Of a DNA stretch of 52,609 nt, positions 12,501 through 23,720 are shown in pieces. The DNA lies in assembly GCA_033557835.1 (NCBI GenBank), contig JAWQRO010000143.1, positions 1-52,609 of the forward strand, read 5' to 3'. The stretch is from Helochares maculicollis. Lineage: Eukaryota > Arthropoda > Insecta > Coleoptera > Hydrophilidae. The notes under the pieces were generated by a model. That model did not search any database, had not been told where the DNA came from, and saw only the letters and a program-made list of their open reading frames with translations. Made by a program: the position numbers and the translations under genes. Each line of letters opens with the position of its first letter. Position 1 is the first letter of the stretch.

Positions 12501-13259
12501 TGTGCTAACGTTATTATATACTGTGCAAAGTAATGTATTTTTCACCAAAATCGATATTATCGACGATCTTTTTCAAAAGCTTTTTTAGTAGATATCCAGG
12601 CTCTATGTTTATTTGTCTGCATGGCATAAAGTTAACGTTTCGGCTTTCAACACGTCACAGGTGCACCTTTCCATTTGCGTGCAATATTTGTAAATCGATG
12701 TAAGCAAGAAAAAACGCAATTTCTAATATTAATAGTGGATACAATACCCATTACTATATTACTTATTGTTATTTTTATTGTGTTGAGAAGCAATAAATTG
12801 ATCAGGATATTTTATGGCATTATATATATTCGCAGTATAGATTACAAACATGAGCGGGTAACTTTTACAATTCTACATAGAAAATGTTCGTAGGTTTATG
12901 TCTTGCCTTCAGTGTTAAATTACTTGTTATGGGGAGAGAAAATAGCTGCCAATAAATCTCTAGTGTTATTGCATAAATATGTGGAAATAAAATTATTTCT
13001 TAGTTAAACATCATTTGCTAAATTAGAGAAAAAGTAATCCATTATATTTACTGTTATTTTAAGTCTTTATTTACCATGATTCGAATTATTCGATTTAGTT
13101 CAAACGTTTTGTTTTATAACTTTTGCAATTGAAATTTCATTATAGTCCACTCATAAAAGCTCCGATTTCTAGTAGCAAAAACTCAACTAAATAGATCTTA
13201 TAACCTTCTTGTGATTCCAGTTTCTTACAACTTTAATAATGATTAAAAAATTTTAATTA
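9585..13259. other. non-coding interval with several complex, GC-richer islands
   Basis: Islands at about 9780-10330, 10440-10640, 11300-11720 and 11930-12440 stand out from the AT-rich background. They hold short open frames on both strands without protein-like character. They could be enhancers of the gene whose intron this is; I see no defined site. Confidence 0.4.
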
Positions 13260-13960
13260 CTCGCTACTTGCTTTGAACTACCAGGTGGATGTGTCAAAAC
13301 TTTCTAACCAATCTGCTGGTGGTGAGTCTCTCTAGATGAATACGGCTTGGAGATGTCGTGATGAAAGACAACACCCTTCCAGTTGGCCAATTCAAGCCGA
13401 TTTTAGTCAATCCCTATTTCAACCGGTCCAACTATTGACCATTGTAGCTAAATTTAGTGTTAGATCATATAGAAGAAATCATAACACATAATTCCTTCAT
13501 ATAGTCTCTCCCAGTGCACAGTAAAACCTTCCTAGTCGTTATTCTTGGTTTGGGCAGCGTTTGGGAGTCTTGATTAGGCTTTGATTACGATCGTTTTTGC
13601 ACAGTATTGGTGCCTGTAATCCATTTCTCATTCTCAGTCATTATCCGATTAAGAAATTGGTCGAGCTTGTTCCGTTTTGTCAAGGCTTTACAAAACGAAA
13701 TTCAATTATTTTGGATTTTTTGCGTCAATACGTGGGGCAACAAAAATCAAACTTCTTTTTCAATTCAGCTTTATGCAAATAGCTTAATACTCTCTGCGTC
13801 GTGCATCTGGAATATCGAAAGTAGGGGCTTTAAAGATGTGCACAATAGCTTAAGTGTATAATTTCAAAACAACTGTAATTATTTCTTCAGAACAAAAGTT
13901 ATATGTTCGTAGTTCAGACAAAAACTAGCTCTTATCTCTACTTTATTATTAAATTCTCTT
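13260..13960 (-). mobile_element. decayed irritans-type mariner relic
   Basis: No long frame remains, but pieces can be followed on the minus strand: LHKAELKKKFDF near 13775, RNKLDQFLNRIMTENEKW near 13690-13620 (first Asp replaced, TENEKW instead of TGDEKW), TVQKRS, ITTRKVLLC near 13530, and VVFHHDISKPYSSRETHHQQ near 13400 (second Asp kept), then VLTHPP. The order and spacing fit an Hsmar2-like mariner. Terminal repeats are not found. The ends are approximate. Confidence 0.6.
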
Positions 13961-15039
13961 ATTAAAGAATAATTACCAATCGAGATGTCTCAAAATACAT
14001 TCCAACGTAGTGATTGCCTAAAATTCTAACTTAATGCAAAAAAATGCACTCTTTTATGTACACAAACCAAGTATTACCAACAAAATATAATGGAGTAAAT
14101 TAAAAACGCAAATAAACTAACAAGACATTCTTATAATGTATAAAAATATTCCAGAAAATAATCAAAAAGTTTAAAACATAACAATATATTATTGCATCCA
14201 CATTAAAGAATAACTTAAGCTAAATTCAAAATCCAGTTGTAAATTAGGCCATTGCAGGATAAAATCACTTGATATAATGTATGTTAAATATTATTCGCGC
14301 TTTCACTCTTTGATTGATTTTATTTTGATATTGCCTCAGGAACGTAACCATGTTATAATAATAAATTTGTGTAGCTGCCACAAAATTGTCCATTGGATTG
14401 CTGTGAATTACAAATTACATGTACACTCAATTCTCATTAACGCCAATCGACATTGAGCGCAATATATTTATTTTTTCTTAAAATCTATTTATTGTTTATT
14501 TCATATCTTTGTTTACATGTGACACATTTGTGAATTGGCTGGCTATACGCACCTATTTTTATTTTGATAATACAAAGCATTTATAGATTATAATTATCAT
14601 AAATAATTTATGTATTTTTGTTGATTTTGTCCATTCAAAGATTGTGATTAATATTTTACTTTGTTAAGATTAGTATTATAATAAAAAAAATAGCTTTTAG
14701 GTTTTATTTCCGCAATTTACCGAATAAAAGAAAATCTATGTATATACAATCATACTTTATTTAAATAAAATCGTCACTTCTGACGAAGCTTCTTGTAAAA
14801 TGAAGCGAAACTGTAAAAATTAACAGCTAAATAAACATCTATAGCTACTAAATACAGTCTTATTCATAAAATTAACATCAAACAAATAAATTCTCTTTAA
14901 ATTTGTTAACTCAAATTTTAATGCAACTGTCTGATGAATATGGTGGTAATCTGCTTACATCTTCCATTTTATAAAAGACTAAAAAAGTTTGCTTACATTA
15001 CATGTAGCAAACTGGTATATGCAAAAATATTTAAAATAG
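13961..15039. other. AT-rich non-coding interval
   Basis: No gene, repeat or RNA seen. Confidence 0.55.
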
Positions 15040-15260
15040 GGATTAAATATGCTCAGCAACTTCTTCCATAAGAATTACAAATATCAAATTACTTTTAATA
15101 GTTTTAAGAGCTCTATTTAAATGGCGTATCCAAAAGTTACTTGCTGAAATGTTGAAATTGCATTCAAAAATGAAAACATAGATTTTTTTATTAGTTAAAG
15201 CTTGACTCTCGCCAATCAACCAGAGAAAACAAAACAAACAAAGTTTAGCATTGCATCATT
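15040..15260 (-). pseudogene. relic A of the DUF1091/ML-like family
   Basis: The frame at 15237-15043 (64 codons) reads CFLWLIGESQALTNKKIYVF and NISASNFWIRHLNRALKTIK, clearly related to the first exon of paralogue B. A more upstream ATG (near 15255, MLNFVCFV) lies in another frame, so there is a frameshift in the leader. About a dozen codons corresponding to LEYVDPEHYFC are deleted. No exon 2 is visible below 15040. Not functional. Confidence 0.6.
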
Positions 15261-15689
15261 TAATTCCCTCTTTTTGGTAACAAACAATATTTTTACAACT
15301 ATTTTGTATCAAAATTGGAAATAAAAACTGCAGCGCCAAAATTACCTGTAATCTAGACAATTCATACAAATAATAACATAAAAGTACTTCAATACCTTCA
15401 CCAGAGTAAACATTAACTAAGCTACACGTAGAAAATTACGTTTATTAAATTCGCTAGCAAATTGTGTTTGGGCTATCATATGAAGAATAATAAATGACAT
15501 TAAGATTAATAATAAATCAGTAAACAAAGTAAAGACTATTACGATGCCCTTTTTTATAAAGCTCATCGTCCAGAAATTACTCAAGCATTATCATTGACAT
15601 TTTTCTCTCGTTTTGCAAAATTTCAGATTTCAATTAAATATCAAGTTTTTGCTCGGGAATAATTATAAAGACACTCAAGTTAGATAAAT

Positions 15690-15850
15690 TTAATTTTTAC
15701 AGCATAACTTTAACATTAGTCATCCAAATTTGAGCGTTCACAACTATTATTGCGAAAATCCTCGACATTAAATTTTTATTTTTACTCGGTATGGGTTTGA
15801 TAGATGAGTGTTACCAGAAGCAAAAGCACCCATAATGAAAATTAAAACAT
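15690..15850 (-). pseudogene. relic E of the DUF1091/ML-like family
   Basis: Reading leftward from an ATG at 15850, the first exon of paralogue D can be followed with three early stops: M-F-stop-FSLWVLLLLVTLIYQTHTE aligns position by position with the leader of D. Further on, in another frame, NAQIWMTNVK matches the VVIAQVWLNHYNR segment. No second exon is seen. The ~100 bp upstream block of D is also present here at the same distance, so this is a dead tandem copy of D. Confidence 0.6.
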
Positions 15851-15895
15851 TTTGCCTTGTGATATCGTGTGGTGTGCCATGTTAACACAGAATTG

Positions 15896-16010
15896 TGTAA
15901 ACCACCATTTGAAAGCAAGTAGATAGCACAAAGCAATTTAAATGCGCTTTGTGTAATTACCGTATAATATTAAATAAACAAACCGGCATGCAATTATCTA
16001 CGTTAGGTGA
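15896..16010 (-). repeat. duplicate of the paralogue D upstream block, at relic E
   Basis: Shares with 20452-20550 the segments ACCA.CAT.TGAAAGC, GCTTTGTGTAATTACC, AATATTA.ATAAAC and TCTACG, in order, with an insertion of about 14 bp. It sits 46-160 bp upstream of the relic E start, the same spacing as at D. Confidence 0.6.
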
Positions 16011-17183
16011 ACGGAAGAAAGCTTTAACACAATTTGTTAATCGCTCAACATTTATATTATTTGCAATTTCGACGACATATACATTTTTAAAAAACAAATC
16101 ATTTATATAAAAATAATATGGATCTACAAACATTTAATCTTATCGCTCAAATTCAATGAATATTGTTGCGTAGCCAAGCAGAAGCTTCATTTGTTGCACG
16201 TTCCAATTTGGGAATTGCTAGAAGTCGATGAACTCCATGTTAAAATATCAAAATTAAAAAACCGTTTACAATTTCATTGTCAATAACAGTTTTTGTAAGC
16301 TTGCCCTTTCAGTAGATTGTTAAAAGCAAAGTAGGATAAAATTTCGCTTTTGGGAGACTGCCAGGGCTTTTTTACATGTTGCTGACGAATGGAAGGTCTA
16401 TTGGCATTCAAATCTAATTAATCTTCTACTTTTGAAAGTAGATGGCGCAACCACAGTTGTTTTTCTATCACTTAATTTAGGAACATTAAAACTTGAAGCT
16501 AATTAAATTTTATTTGTGTCTTTTGTAGCTCGATTTTACAGTGATTGCATTTTGGTCAAATCTGATAGGATTTCAGAATAAGATGAAGTGTGGAGTGCTC
16601 AAGCGAGTCTCTGCGTGTTTTACTTGCAAATGGATAATTATTGAAATTAATATTTAACACTTACTGTTCAAGTTTTACACGTGGTAACGACCTGCAAATC
16701 TCAGTCAATAGAATTTATATAAACTCAAGAGCACAGCACTAGCGAAACACATAAACGTTGAAAATAACTCTCCTATGACGAGGCTTCAGGAAATTTTTAG
16801 CTAAACTTTATAGTAATAAATATCTAAAGCTACTTCATAGCATTTTGAGCAAATAAATATTTTTTCGTTTATTTCCATATTTTCTCACTTTGTTAACTGT
16901 TAAATTTATGAGAAAGTTTATATACAGTGATATGACTAAATATATGATTTTCAGTTTTGTTAATATAATTAATATAATATTGACTTATATTTAAGTTCTT
17001 AAATAATTAAATGTGATAACTTAAGAACCTTCAATTGAACATATAATTATTACATAAGTCTCATTTAAAGATTTAAAGCAAAATTGAAAGGGACAAAGAT
17101 TATCCTGCCTAGTTTCTTAACGCAATATCCATTGCTAATTTGTAATTTTTCGATATTTATTGAAAAATTCAACGTTACATATT
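16011..17183. other. AT-rich non-coding interval inside the small-protein cluster
   Basis: Separates relic E from paralogue B. No further paralogue remnant could be read here. Confidence 0.5.
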
Positions 17184-17922
17184 TTATGAAGTTGCATCAC
17201 AAAAATATAAAGTGATTAAAATACAATTATATATATATATATATGAAGTGCTTAAATTTATTACGAAACCCACTGAGAAATAAACTTTTTTTAGATTTTG
17301 AAACACACATACAATTTTAAACCTCTTTTCTGGTAGATATGCTGGAAACTTGTTTACATCAGGGTAGAAATCTCTCAGCTTATAAGTGGTCTAGAAATAA
17401 AATTATTTAAGTTGCATTCAATTTTCGAATAGCGACAGATTTACGTACATTGAGTTCTAAAGGCCATTTCATTGGAGGGTGGATAGAGCTAATAGCTGCT
17501 TTGATATCGAAATATTGATAACTCAGCAAATTTTTAACAGAAACTTTGAAATCTAAATTGCTCATCTTAAAAGTATTGTCGATAAAATAATAAGCTGTTA
17601 CGCGTACCTGCAAATAATTGTAGTCTTAATAATTTTGAAGTGATAAAAAAATATATATGACGTTTACATTTGCATCTTCGTCCAACGGAATAAAATAAGT
17701 GGCATTCATGTTAAAAGTTTTAACAGTTCTATTAAAGTGACTCATCCAAAAATAGCCAGCCGATACATTGAAATCGCAGAAGTAGTGCTCTGGATCGACA
17801 TATTCCAAATTGAGGACATAAATTTTCTTCTTGGCTAAAATTTGGTCATAACCAATCAACCAAATAAAACAGCAAGCAAGCTTCAACATTGTTTTGCTAG
17901 TAAACAATGTTCCATCGGCCAT
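17184..17922 (-). CDS. small secreted protein, DUF1091/ML-like paralogue B (3 exons, extra intron)
   Basis: Exons 17922-17668, 17607-17449 and 17390-17184, all joining in phase 0 (206 codons). The signal-peptide region includes MLKLACCFIWLIG (start may be the second Met). Mature features shared with paralogues: KKIYVLNLEYVDPEHYFC, an NRT site, the P-L-D-E-D-A-N splice junction, and HPPMKWPLELN ... YPDVNKFPAYLPEKRFK. The first intron (60 bp) matches the paralogues. The second (17448-17391, 58 bp, gtacgt...ttctag) is absent from them: without it the frame stops early, with it the protein aligns residue for residue. The C-terminus runs past the usual SVYE end into a TA microsatellite (YIYIYN...). 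The family is secreted and may bind lipid; the DUF1091/ML assignment rests on pattern only. It may be a decaying gene. Confidence 0.6.
17228..17247. repeat. TA-dinucleotide microsatellite
   Basis: An alternating AT run. It falls inside the 3' end of the paralogue B reading frame, where it encodes Tyr-Ile repeats and replaces the usual stop position. Confidence 0.85.
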
Positions 17923-18234
17923 TTAGAAGTTTCATGGAAAACGGAAACAAAGTAGCAATGGCGGCAAAACTGCTTATAATCTAGCGAAATAAAAAATACA
18001 TATTTTAACATTATATTAGAAATGGAAACAATAGTTTAAAAATAATTTAGTTTTCATTTATTTACATATTTGTATAACTCCGTCATCCCGTCAATGCTAT
18101 ATTCTTATATAAAAAAGTTTAGTCGCTAAAAATATTTTTGAAAACAACATCTACGTTTTGATTTAAACTAATTGATAAGAGAGTTTAACGCATTCGTGCA
18201 GTTAGTCAAATTCTACATATATCTGCCAGCACAA

Positions 18235-19011
18235 TTATTCGTAGACGGATATAAAGGCGCCAAAAATGACAAACTTCAGAAAGATTTTCTTACAGCTTTG
18301 GAAAGCAATCCACAATTTAAATTTTTTCTCGGGCAAAACCGGAAGTAAGCCCGTAACATTTGGGATATAATTCAATATTGTGTATGTTACATTCACATCA
18401 ACGGGCCATTTTATAGGAGGCTTGCCGATATCAATGGCTCCTCTTGCATCTACAGTTTTGAGCGAAAGCATATCCTTGAATTTTACATTAAAATTTAAAT
18501 TATTTAGTCTGAAGACGCCGCCATCGAAGGTGTAGACTTTGAAATGCACCTATAAATTTAAAGTCTATGTAATGCCATTCCCAACAAAAATGGTTACGAA
18601 TTTACATCAACTAACTATTTTGAGCCATATCATCAACAAGAAAATCTTGGCTAAAGCATAAACATTGTAACAACGCAAAAATATTCAGTGTCAAAGGAAA
18701 AATATTTACAACTCAAATATTTCATATCCATAAAACAATCTATAAATGCCACAGTTAACAGTTCTGATTACCGTAGAATCATCTGACAGCTGAACATGAT
18801 ACAAGGACTTAGCGTTAAGGACTTTAGAAGTTCTATTATAGTAACTCAACCAAATTTGAGCATCGACTACTTTGTCATCGTAAAAATACTCAGATGGGTC
18901 TAAATAATCCAATAATAATTTATATATCTTCTTAGGCTTTGAATAGGCTTGTTGAAACAACAACAGTAACAGCAACGTATAAATGGGAAATATGGTCATT
19001 TTGCTAGACAC
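18235..19011 (-). CDS. small secreted protein, DUF1091/ML-like paralogue C (2 exons)
   Basis: Exons 19011-18772 and 18549-18235, with a 222-bp phase-0 intron (gtaatc...tatag): 184 residues. The start gives a long hydrophobic leader (IYTLLLLLLFQQAYS) ending before KPKKIYKLLLDYLDPSEYF. Then come YYNRTSK (N-glycosylation), QLSDDST at the splice junction, VHFKVYTFDGGVFRLNNLNF, KPPIKWPVDVNVTY, YIPNV, LPVLPEKKFKLWIAF, and a C-terminal FGAFISVYE. The P-x-K-W-P...LP-x-LPEK core and beta-rich pattern recall DUF1091 and other MD-2-related lipid-recognition proteins, although the family's cysteines are largely missing (one Cys in the second exon). This is the only copy with no visible defect, so it is the most likely functional gene. 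Role unknown. Confidence 0.72.
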
Positions 19012-19805
19012 CTTCTAAATGTTGTATAATATCCCAATAGATATATCAAAAGTTAATTAGTAGGATGTCGCCATTAAAATACGCTTAGATTTATATTAGA
19101 TCAATTTAATTGCATTTATTTAAATAATCTTGACTGTTTCAAATAAACGACTTTGTGTGAAATAAAAGTGACCTAGGTAAAAGGAGATTAAAATTAATTA
19201 AATTAAATTAATTAAAATAGCTTTTTTTAAATAACACAATTACCTGCAATAGGTAAATTATTGGAGAAATTCACAAAATGATCTCTTGCTTATTGACTGA
19301 AGAGTACGAAACTTCAAAAACGTCCGTTCGAGGCAATTTCTACAACTTGGAACAGAGAATGTATGATTTTGTTAAACTTAAGAATAAACTTTAGATTTGA
19401 TACCTTGCCTTGAAATTTTCTCATCTTTTGTTTAATTATCTGATTAATTGAGCGAAAATAGTGCAGAAAAATCTCCTCTCCTAAGAGTAATTGGTTTTTC
19501 ATTTTAAAAATATTTTAAATTTTGACAACTATTTTTAAAATCAATTTCAAATTTTTACCCTTGTTTTTATAATCTTTGTATTTATGTATTTCGGGATATA
19601 TTACCTGCTCCGCCCATTAGCATTATGTTTACGCTGTTGTAAGAAGATAAAAAAAGAAAACGTTTCTACATGTGCCGAATGTAATTTAGGGCTCTCATCT
19701 ACTCAAATGTGTGTGCTTTAACTCACACCACCCTGTACTCCCTAGACTTATAAAAATCTATATAGTCTTCTAAATAAATAAATTTGTCGATCTATGAATC
19801 TTTCT

Positions 19806-20405
19806 TTATTCATAGACAGAAACTAAGCTACCATAAATGGTTAAATTTAAAAACGGTTTCCTAGAATTATCGAAAGCTAGATTTGCTTTAAATTGTTTCT
19901 CTGGCAAAAACGGAGGCCAGCTGGAAACATCAGGGATATAATTCAGAATGGAATAAGTTACGTTGACTTTTAAAGGCCACTTCATTGGAGGTTGAGCTGC
20001 ATCCATGACTTTCTTGGCTTCAAAGTATTTGTATTGAAGCAAATCTTTGAATTTCATTTTAAAATTTAAGTTATGTAATCTATAAACGGTTCCATCATAA
20101 TTATAAATTTTAATATGAACCTATAATATGGAATGCTAAAGCTATCAAAGGAGTTATATAACAAAATACACGAGTTTTACCCAGGAATCATCAGAAAGAG
20201 ACACCAGATATGTGAGTTTAACATTAATGGCCTTAGCTGTCCTGTTATAGTGATTGAGCCAAACTTGAGCGATTACTACTTTATCATCGCAAAAGTACAC
20301 ATTTGGATCGAAATAATCCAAATTTAGTTTGTATGTCTTCTTGGTATATGTTTCATAAATAATTATCAGTAACAGTATAAGTACTGGCAACGGAAATTGA
20401 ACCAT
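19806..20405 (-). pseudogene. small secreted protein, DUF1091/ML-like paralogue D (2 exons, +1 frameshift)
   Basis: Exon 1, 20405-20181, encodes a leader (FPLPVLILLLIIIYETYT), KKTYKLNLDYFDPNVYFC, HYNRTAK and SLSDDSW. A 59-bp phase-0 intron (gtaaaa...tatag, 20180-20122) precedes exon 2, 20121-19806. Exon 2 starts VHIKIYN but then carries one extra T near 20100. After it the frame is correct to the end (YDGTVYRLHNLNF, QPPMKWPLKVNVTY, YIPDV, FLPEKQFK, SLVSVYE). Either the copy is dead, the base is a sequencing error, or a donor 8 bp further on (48-bp intron) restores the frame. The stop codon is embedded in AATAAA, so it overlaps a polyadenylation signal. Confidence 0.6.
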
Positions 20406-20451
20406 GCTGCCGAATGACTTGTATCATAGTGCGACTCGTAGTACATTACTG

Positions 20452-20550
20452 AGCAAACCATCATATGAAAGCTAGGAATTTTAATGAGCTTTGTATAATT
20501 ACCATAAAATATTAGATAAACCATGCTGACATATAATTGTCTACGGTAGA
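20452..20550 (-). promoter_or_regulatory. conserved block upstream of paralogue D
   Basis: This block lies 50-145 bp upstream of the D start codon and is closely repeated at 15898-16010 upstream of relic E. Shared runs include GCTTTGT.TAATTACC and TAATTGTCTACG-like segments. It is a tandem-duplication remnant that probably contains the promoter of the family; regulation is inferred only from position. Confidence 0.45.
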
Positions 20551-21879
20551 AATCGAACAAATTACGAATCAAATCTGGTGATTTGATTCATAGCTAGGCA
20601 ATTTTTGCTTTTCAACTAAACGATGATCTCGTTATAAAAACAAATACTCTTGCGTAGATAAAAACATGAAATAATTAATGTAGATCTGATTATGTGCTGC
20701 AATTATTAGAGCATCGGGTTAAACTTCAAAAATAGGAAGAAATGGAGGATAAAGACTAGCTTCTGCTATAGGAAATGTAAATCGGAAACCAGAAATAGTT
20801 CCTATTTTATACCAACGATATAATATTGGCAGACAACACAAAGAACAAGAAGAAAACAATAGAAATCATAACAATTAAAATAGCTTTATATACCACAGAA
20901 GTAATAGCTAATAAAAAAAAATGAGTCAATAGATCAATATACTGTGAAGATATAGTCGACTTTGTGTCAATCAACCTATCAAGTTTTGTTAAATGTTAAT
21001 TCAATGTGATGTATTAATATGAATTGAGTACATGTAATAAATATATCTAGAACCATTTAGTGTGTGCCTTCCAAGTATCCAAAAACTCTCTTTTGGAAAT
21101 CTACTTACATTCGTTTTGCGATAGTAACATCAAGAGCTCATATTAAAAAGAAAAATCTGCATCGGAAATCTTTATGCTAAAATCAATATTCCAAGACAGT
21201 TTATGTACCAACATGAGTTGGTTGATTGCTTACCGTACCGATCGTTTCGAAATTTGCCACCATACGTTGAAGTATCCACTTTAGGGGAACGAATATTCAT
21301 TTTAAGAAAACTTTATCATTTCTCCCTGTTGTTCAATCGTGTAACTTGTTATGCTAATTTAGCATAAGTGACAATAATAAACAACATATAAGAGGGATGC
21401 AACCAAAACAAAGTGGCACCGACAGACTGTCAATATCAATCCAGCACAATTGAAAAGTTCTTTAAATCAAAAATTTATGTAGTTAAAACCTTTTATTCAA
21501 ACCTTTTTTGTACTTCAAATATATAGACGACATCATACTCATATATTATTCGGACAAAACCGTATTAATAATCACATTCAACAACTTTCACTCTAAATTG
21601 ACTTTAACAATGTAGCAAAATTTCGTTGTTAGACAAAATTACAAATTACAAATCTGAAGTATCTCCACTCAACATTCCCGTATAAATATAAGTACAACTT
21701 AAAAGTACCTGCGATTAATAATATCAAAACTACAAACACTTACATGCGCTTCAAAACTAAAAGAAAAAGTTTTAATATTCATAATTAACTCTAGCGTCAA
21801 TGTCTATATTTAACACGTTAATATATTTATAAGGAATATTCAATTCTTTTTCAGTAAGTATATAAACGGAATGCTCCAA
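20551..21879. other. AT-rich non-coding interval
   Basis: Upstream of paralogue D. Nothing recognised. Confidence 0.5.
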
Positions 21880-22490
21880 TTTTATAATGTGCATTCATAA
21901 CTAACGGAAGGGTCCAATTTTAGAATATAACTAAAAAATGAAACGTAATACGGTACCACTTCCGGTTTTCAAATTTACACGGAGCTACTTGTTTTTGCTA
22001 TATTTTCCATGTTTAGTATTTTTGTAAAATTTTTTATTCTAAAGCCTACTAAAATTGGAATTTTTAAAATTATAACAATAGTACTTGCGGTGCTCCAATC
22101 ATGTTAAAAATTTCTATCTGATTTTTTTTTGATAATTAAGATGGGCTTAAAATTTCAATCGGATAGCTTAATTTTAAAGATTACTTTTCTTGAAACAATT
22201 TCAAAACTGCGTAGGTAAACGGGTACTTCCGGTAATCGTGCATGCCTCAAAAATTAGTACAAATCTAAGTTTTTGCGATAATAGCCGTATGCCTAATTTC
22301 ATCGGTCCATCTTAAGCGGTCTGACTGCTATCGTGTTTACATACACTCACACACACAGACAACATGCCATAAATGGTCAAAATGGATTCAAGGGTACTCA
22401 AAATGTCGAGGTCAAATTTTTTCATGATCCTAATACCTTCCCTTTACTATACTTCGTATATACGGGAATGTGAAAAAGCAAACACGCAAG
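21880..22490. repeat. probable dispersed repeat, unidentified
   Basis: Higher-complexity, non-coding sequence containing two short echoes (acttccggttttcaa near 21960, acttccggtaatcg near 22226), a CA run (22344-22360) and a characteristic end (cttcgtatatacgggaatg near 22450). It looks like an old interspersed repeat rather than a gene, but the class cannot be told without a library. Confidence 0.4.
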
Positions 22491-22795
22491 AAATTGAAAA
22501 AAAATAATAAGAGAATATTGAAATAACCAATTTTTATTTTTATTAAATAATTACCTAAATTATTTAATAAAAACATAAAATAAACGTGATCTACAAAACT
22601 AATTGCATTATAAAGAATCTACATTTCAACCATTCAAACTAAGACTCAATTAATATAAATCGAATAACAAAATAAAACCGTATAGCACAGCACAATTAGA
22701 CACATAAATGAACAAAATCACTCTTTTGACTACAAAAACACTCAGATAGTTTCAATCAATGTTGGAAAATATCTTCTATTGAACTTAGTCTATAC

Positions 22796-23720
22796 AAAGT
22801 TGTTCATTAAGTTTGGCGGTTTGATAAAAGAGGGCGTTGTTACTAGCCTAGTTTTTGTTATATCGGTACGCTTTATATGAACGTATGTGAAGATTCATTT
22901 CAATCTGTCAATTCATTCTTTGTTTACAAGCCATTTAATATCGACGTGTTGTAGATTTTTTTTAATGAAAAAATAAGTATCGTGCAATGATTGAATTTTT
23001 ATTTTGAAAGGTTTAAAAGAACAGAAAATTTATGAATGAAGTGTATAATAACTCTTTGCCTTTAATTACTACAGTATAAAGATGGGTTGCTGATTTAAAC
23101 TTGGTCGTACACACATTGAAGACGATCCACGTCGAGAACGTTCAAAAACAACAACAACACCAGAAATAGTAAAAAAAATAAAGGATATTGCATTAGAATC
23201 GTCGAGTGACTGAAAGAGATATAGTAGAAGCTCCAGGCATCTCATTGGACAGTGTAAGCAATATTTTGACTGAAATATTGGGTTTCAAAAAGCTGTGTAC
23301 ATAAAACTAAAATACATTGGAATTCGACTTTCTCAGCAGCAGTTAGAGCATTTTCGAAGGATAAATTAAATTTTGTACATAATATTAGATCAGCTGAAAG
23401 AAAAAGTTTGTAAAAAACGGTTTGCAGAAGAAAAAATCCTTTTTCATCAGGACAATGCACCGTGTAACAAGAGCATATTGACAATAGGTATTATCCATGA
23501 ATTCTAATTGTTGGGGCATCCATCGTATTCCCTAGCTATTTCCAAACCTAAAGAAATCCATGCGTGGAAAGCGTTTTTATGAAATGAAGAGGTTATAACC
23601 GATGTTGAGGCATATTTTACAGCTCTTACAAATTGTTACTTCAGGGAAAGAATTCACAGATTGTAATCTCATTGAAACAAGAGTATGATGTTATTGAACC
23701 GCAAAACTAGTGTAAAATCA
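22796..23720 (+). mobile_element. mariner family R relic, copy a
   Basis: Starts at a terminal repeat containing AAGTTTGGCGGTTTGATAA (22810-22828) and ends at a diverged inverse (TTATTGAACCGCAAAACTAG, 23691-23710). Pieces on the plus strand include an IEDDPRRERSKTTT linker near 23120, QLKEKVCKKRFAEEKILFHQ then DNAPCNKSILTI (second Asp) near 23390-23480, and EEVITDVEAYFTALTNCYFR near 23600. The reverse-strand frame over the middle of the element is a shadow. Many stops; dead. Confidence 0.75.

Noticed and set aside
19190..19225. TTAATTAAATTAA repeats as an origin or regulatory motif
   Set aside because: Such runs are common by chance in this AT-rich background.
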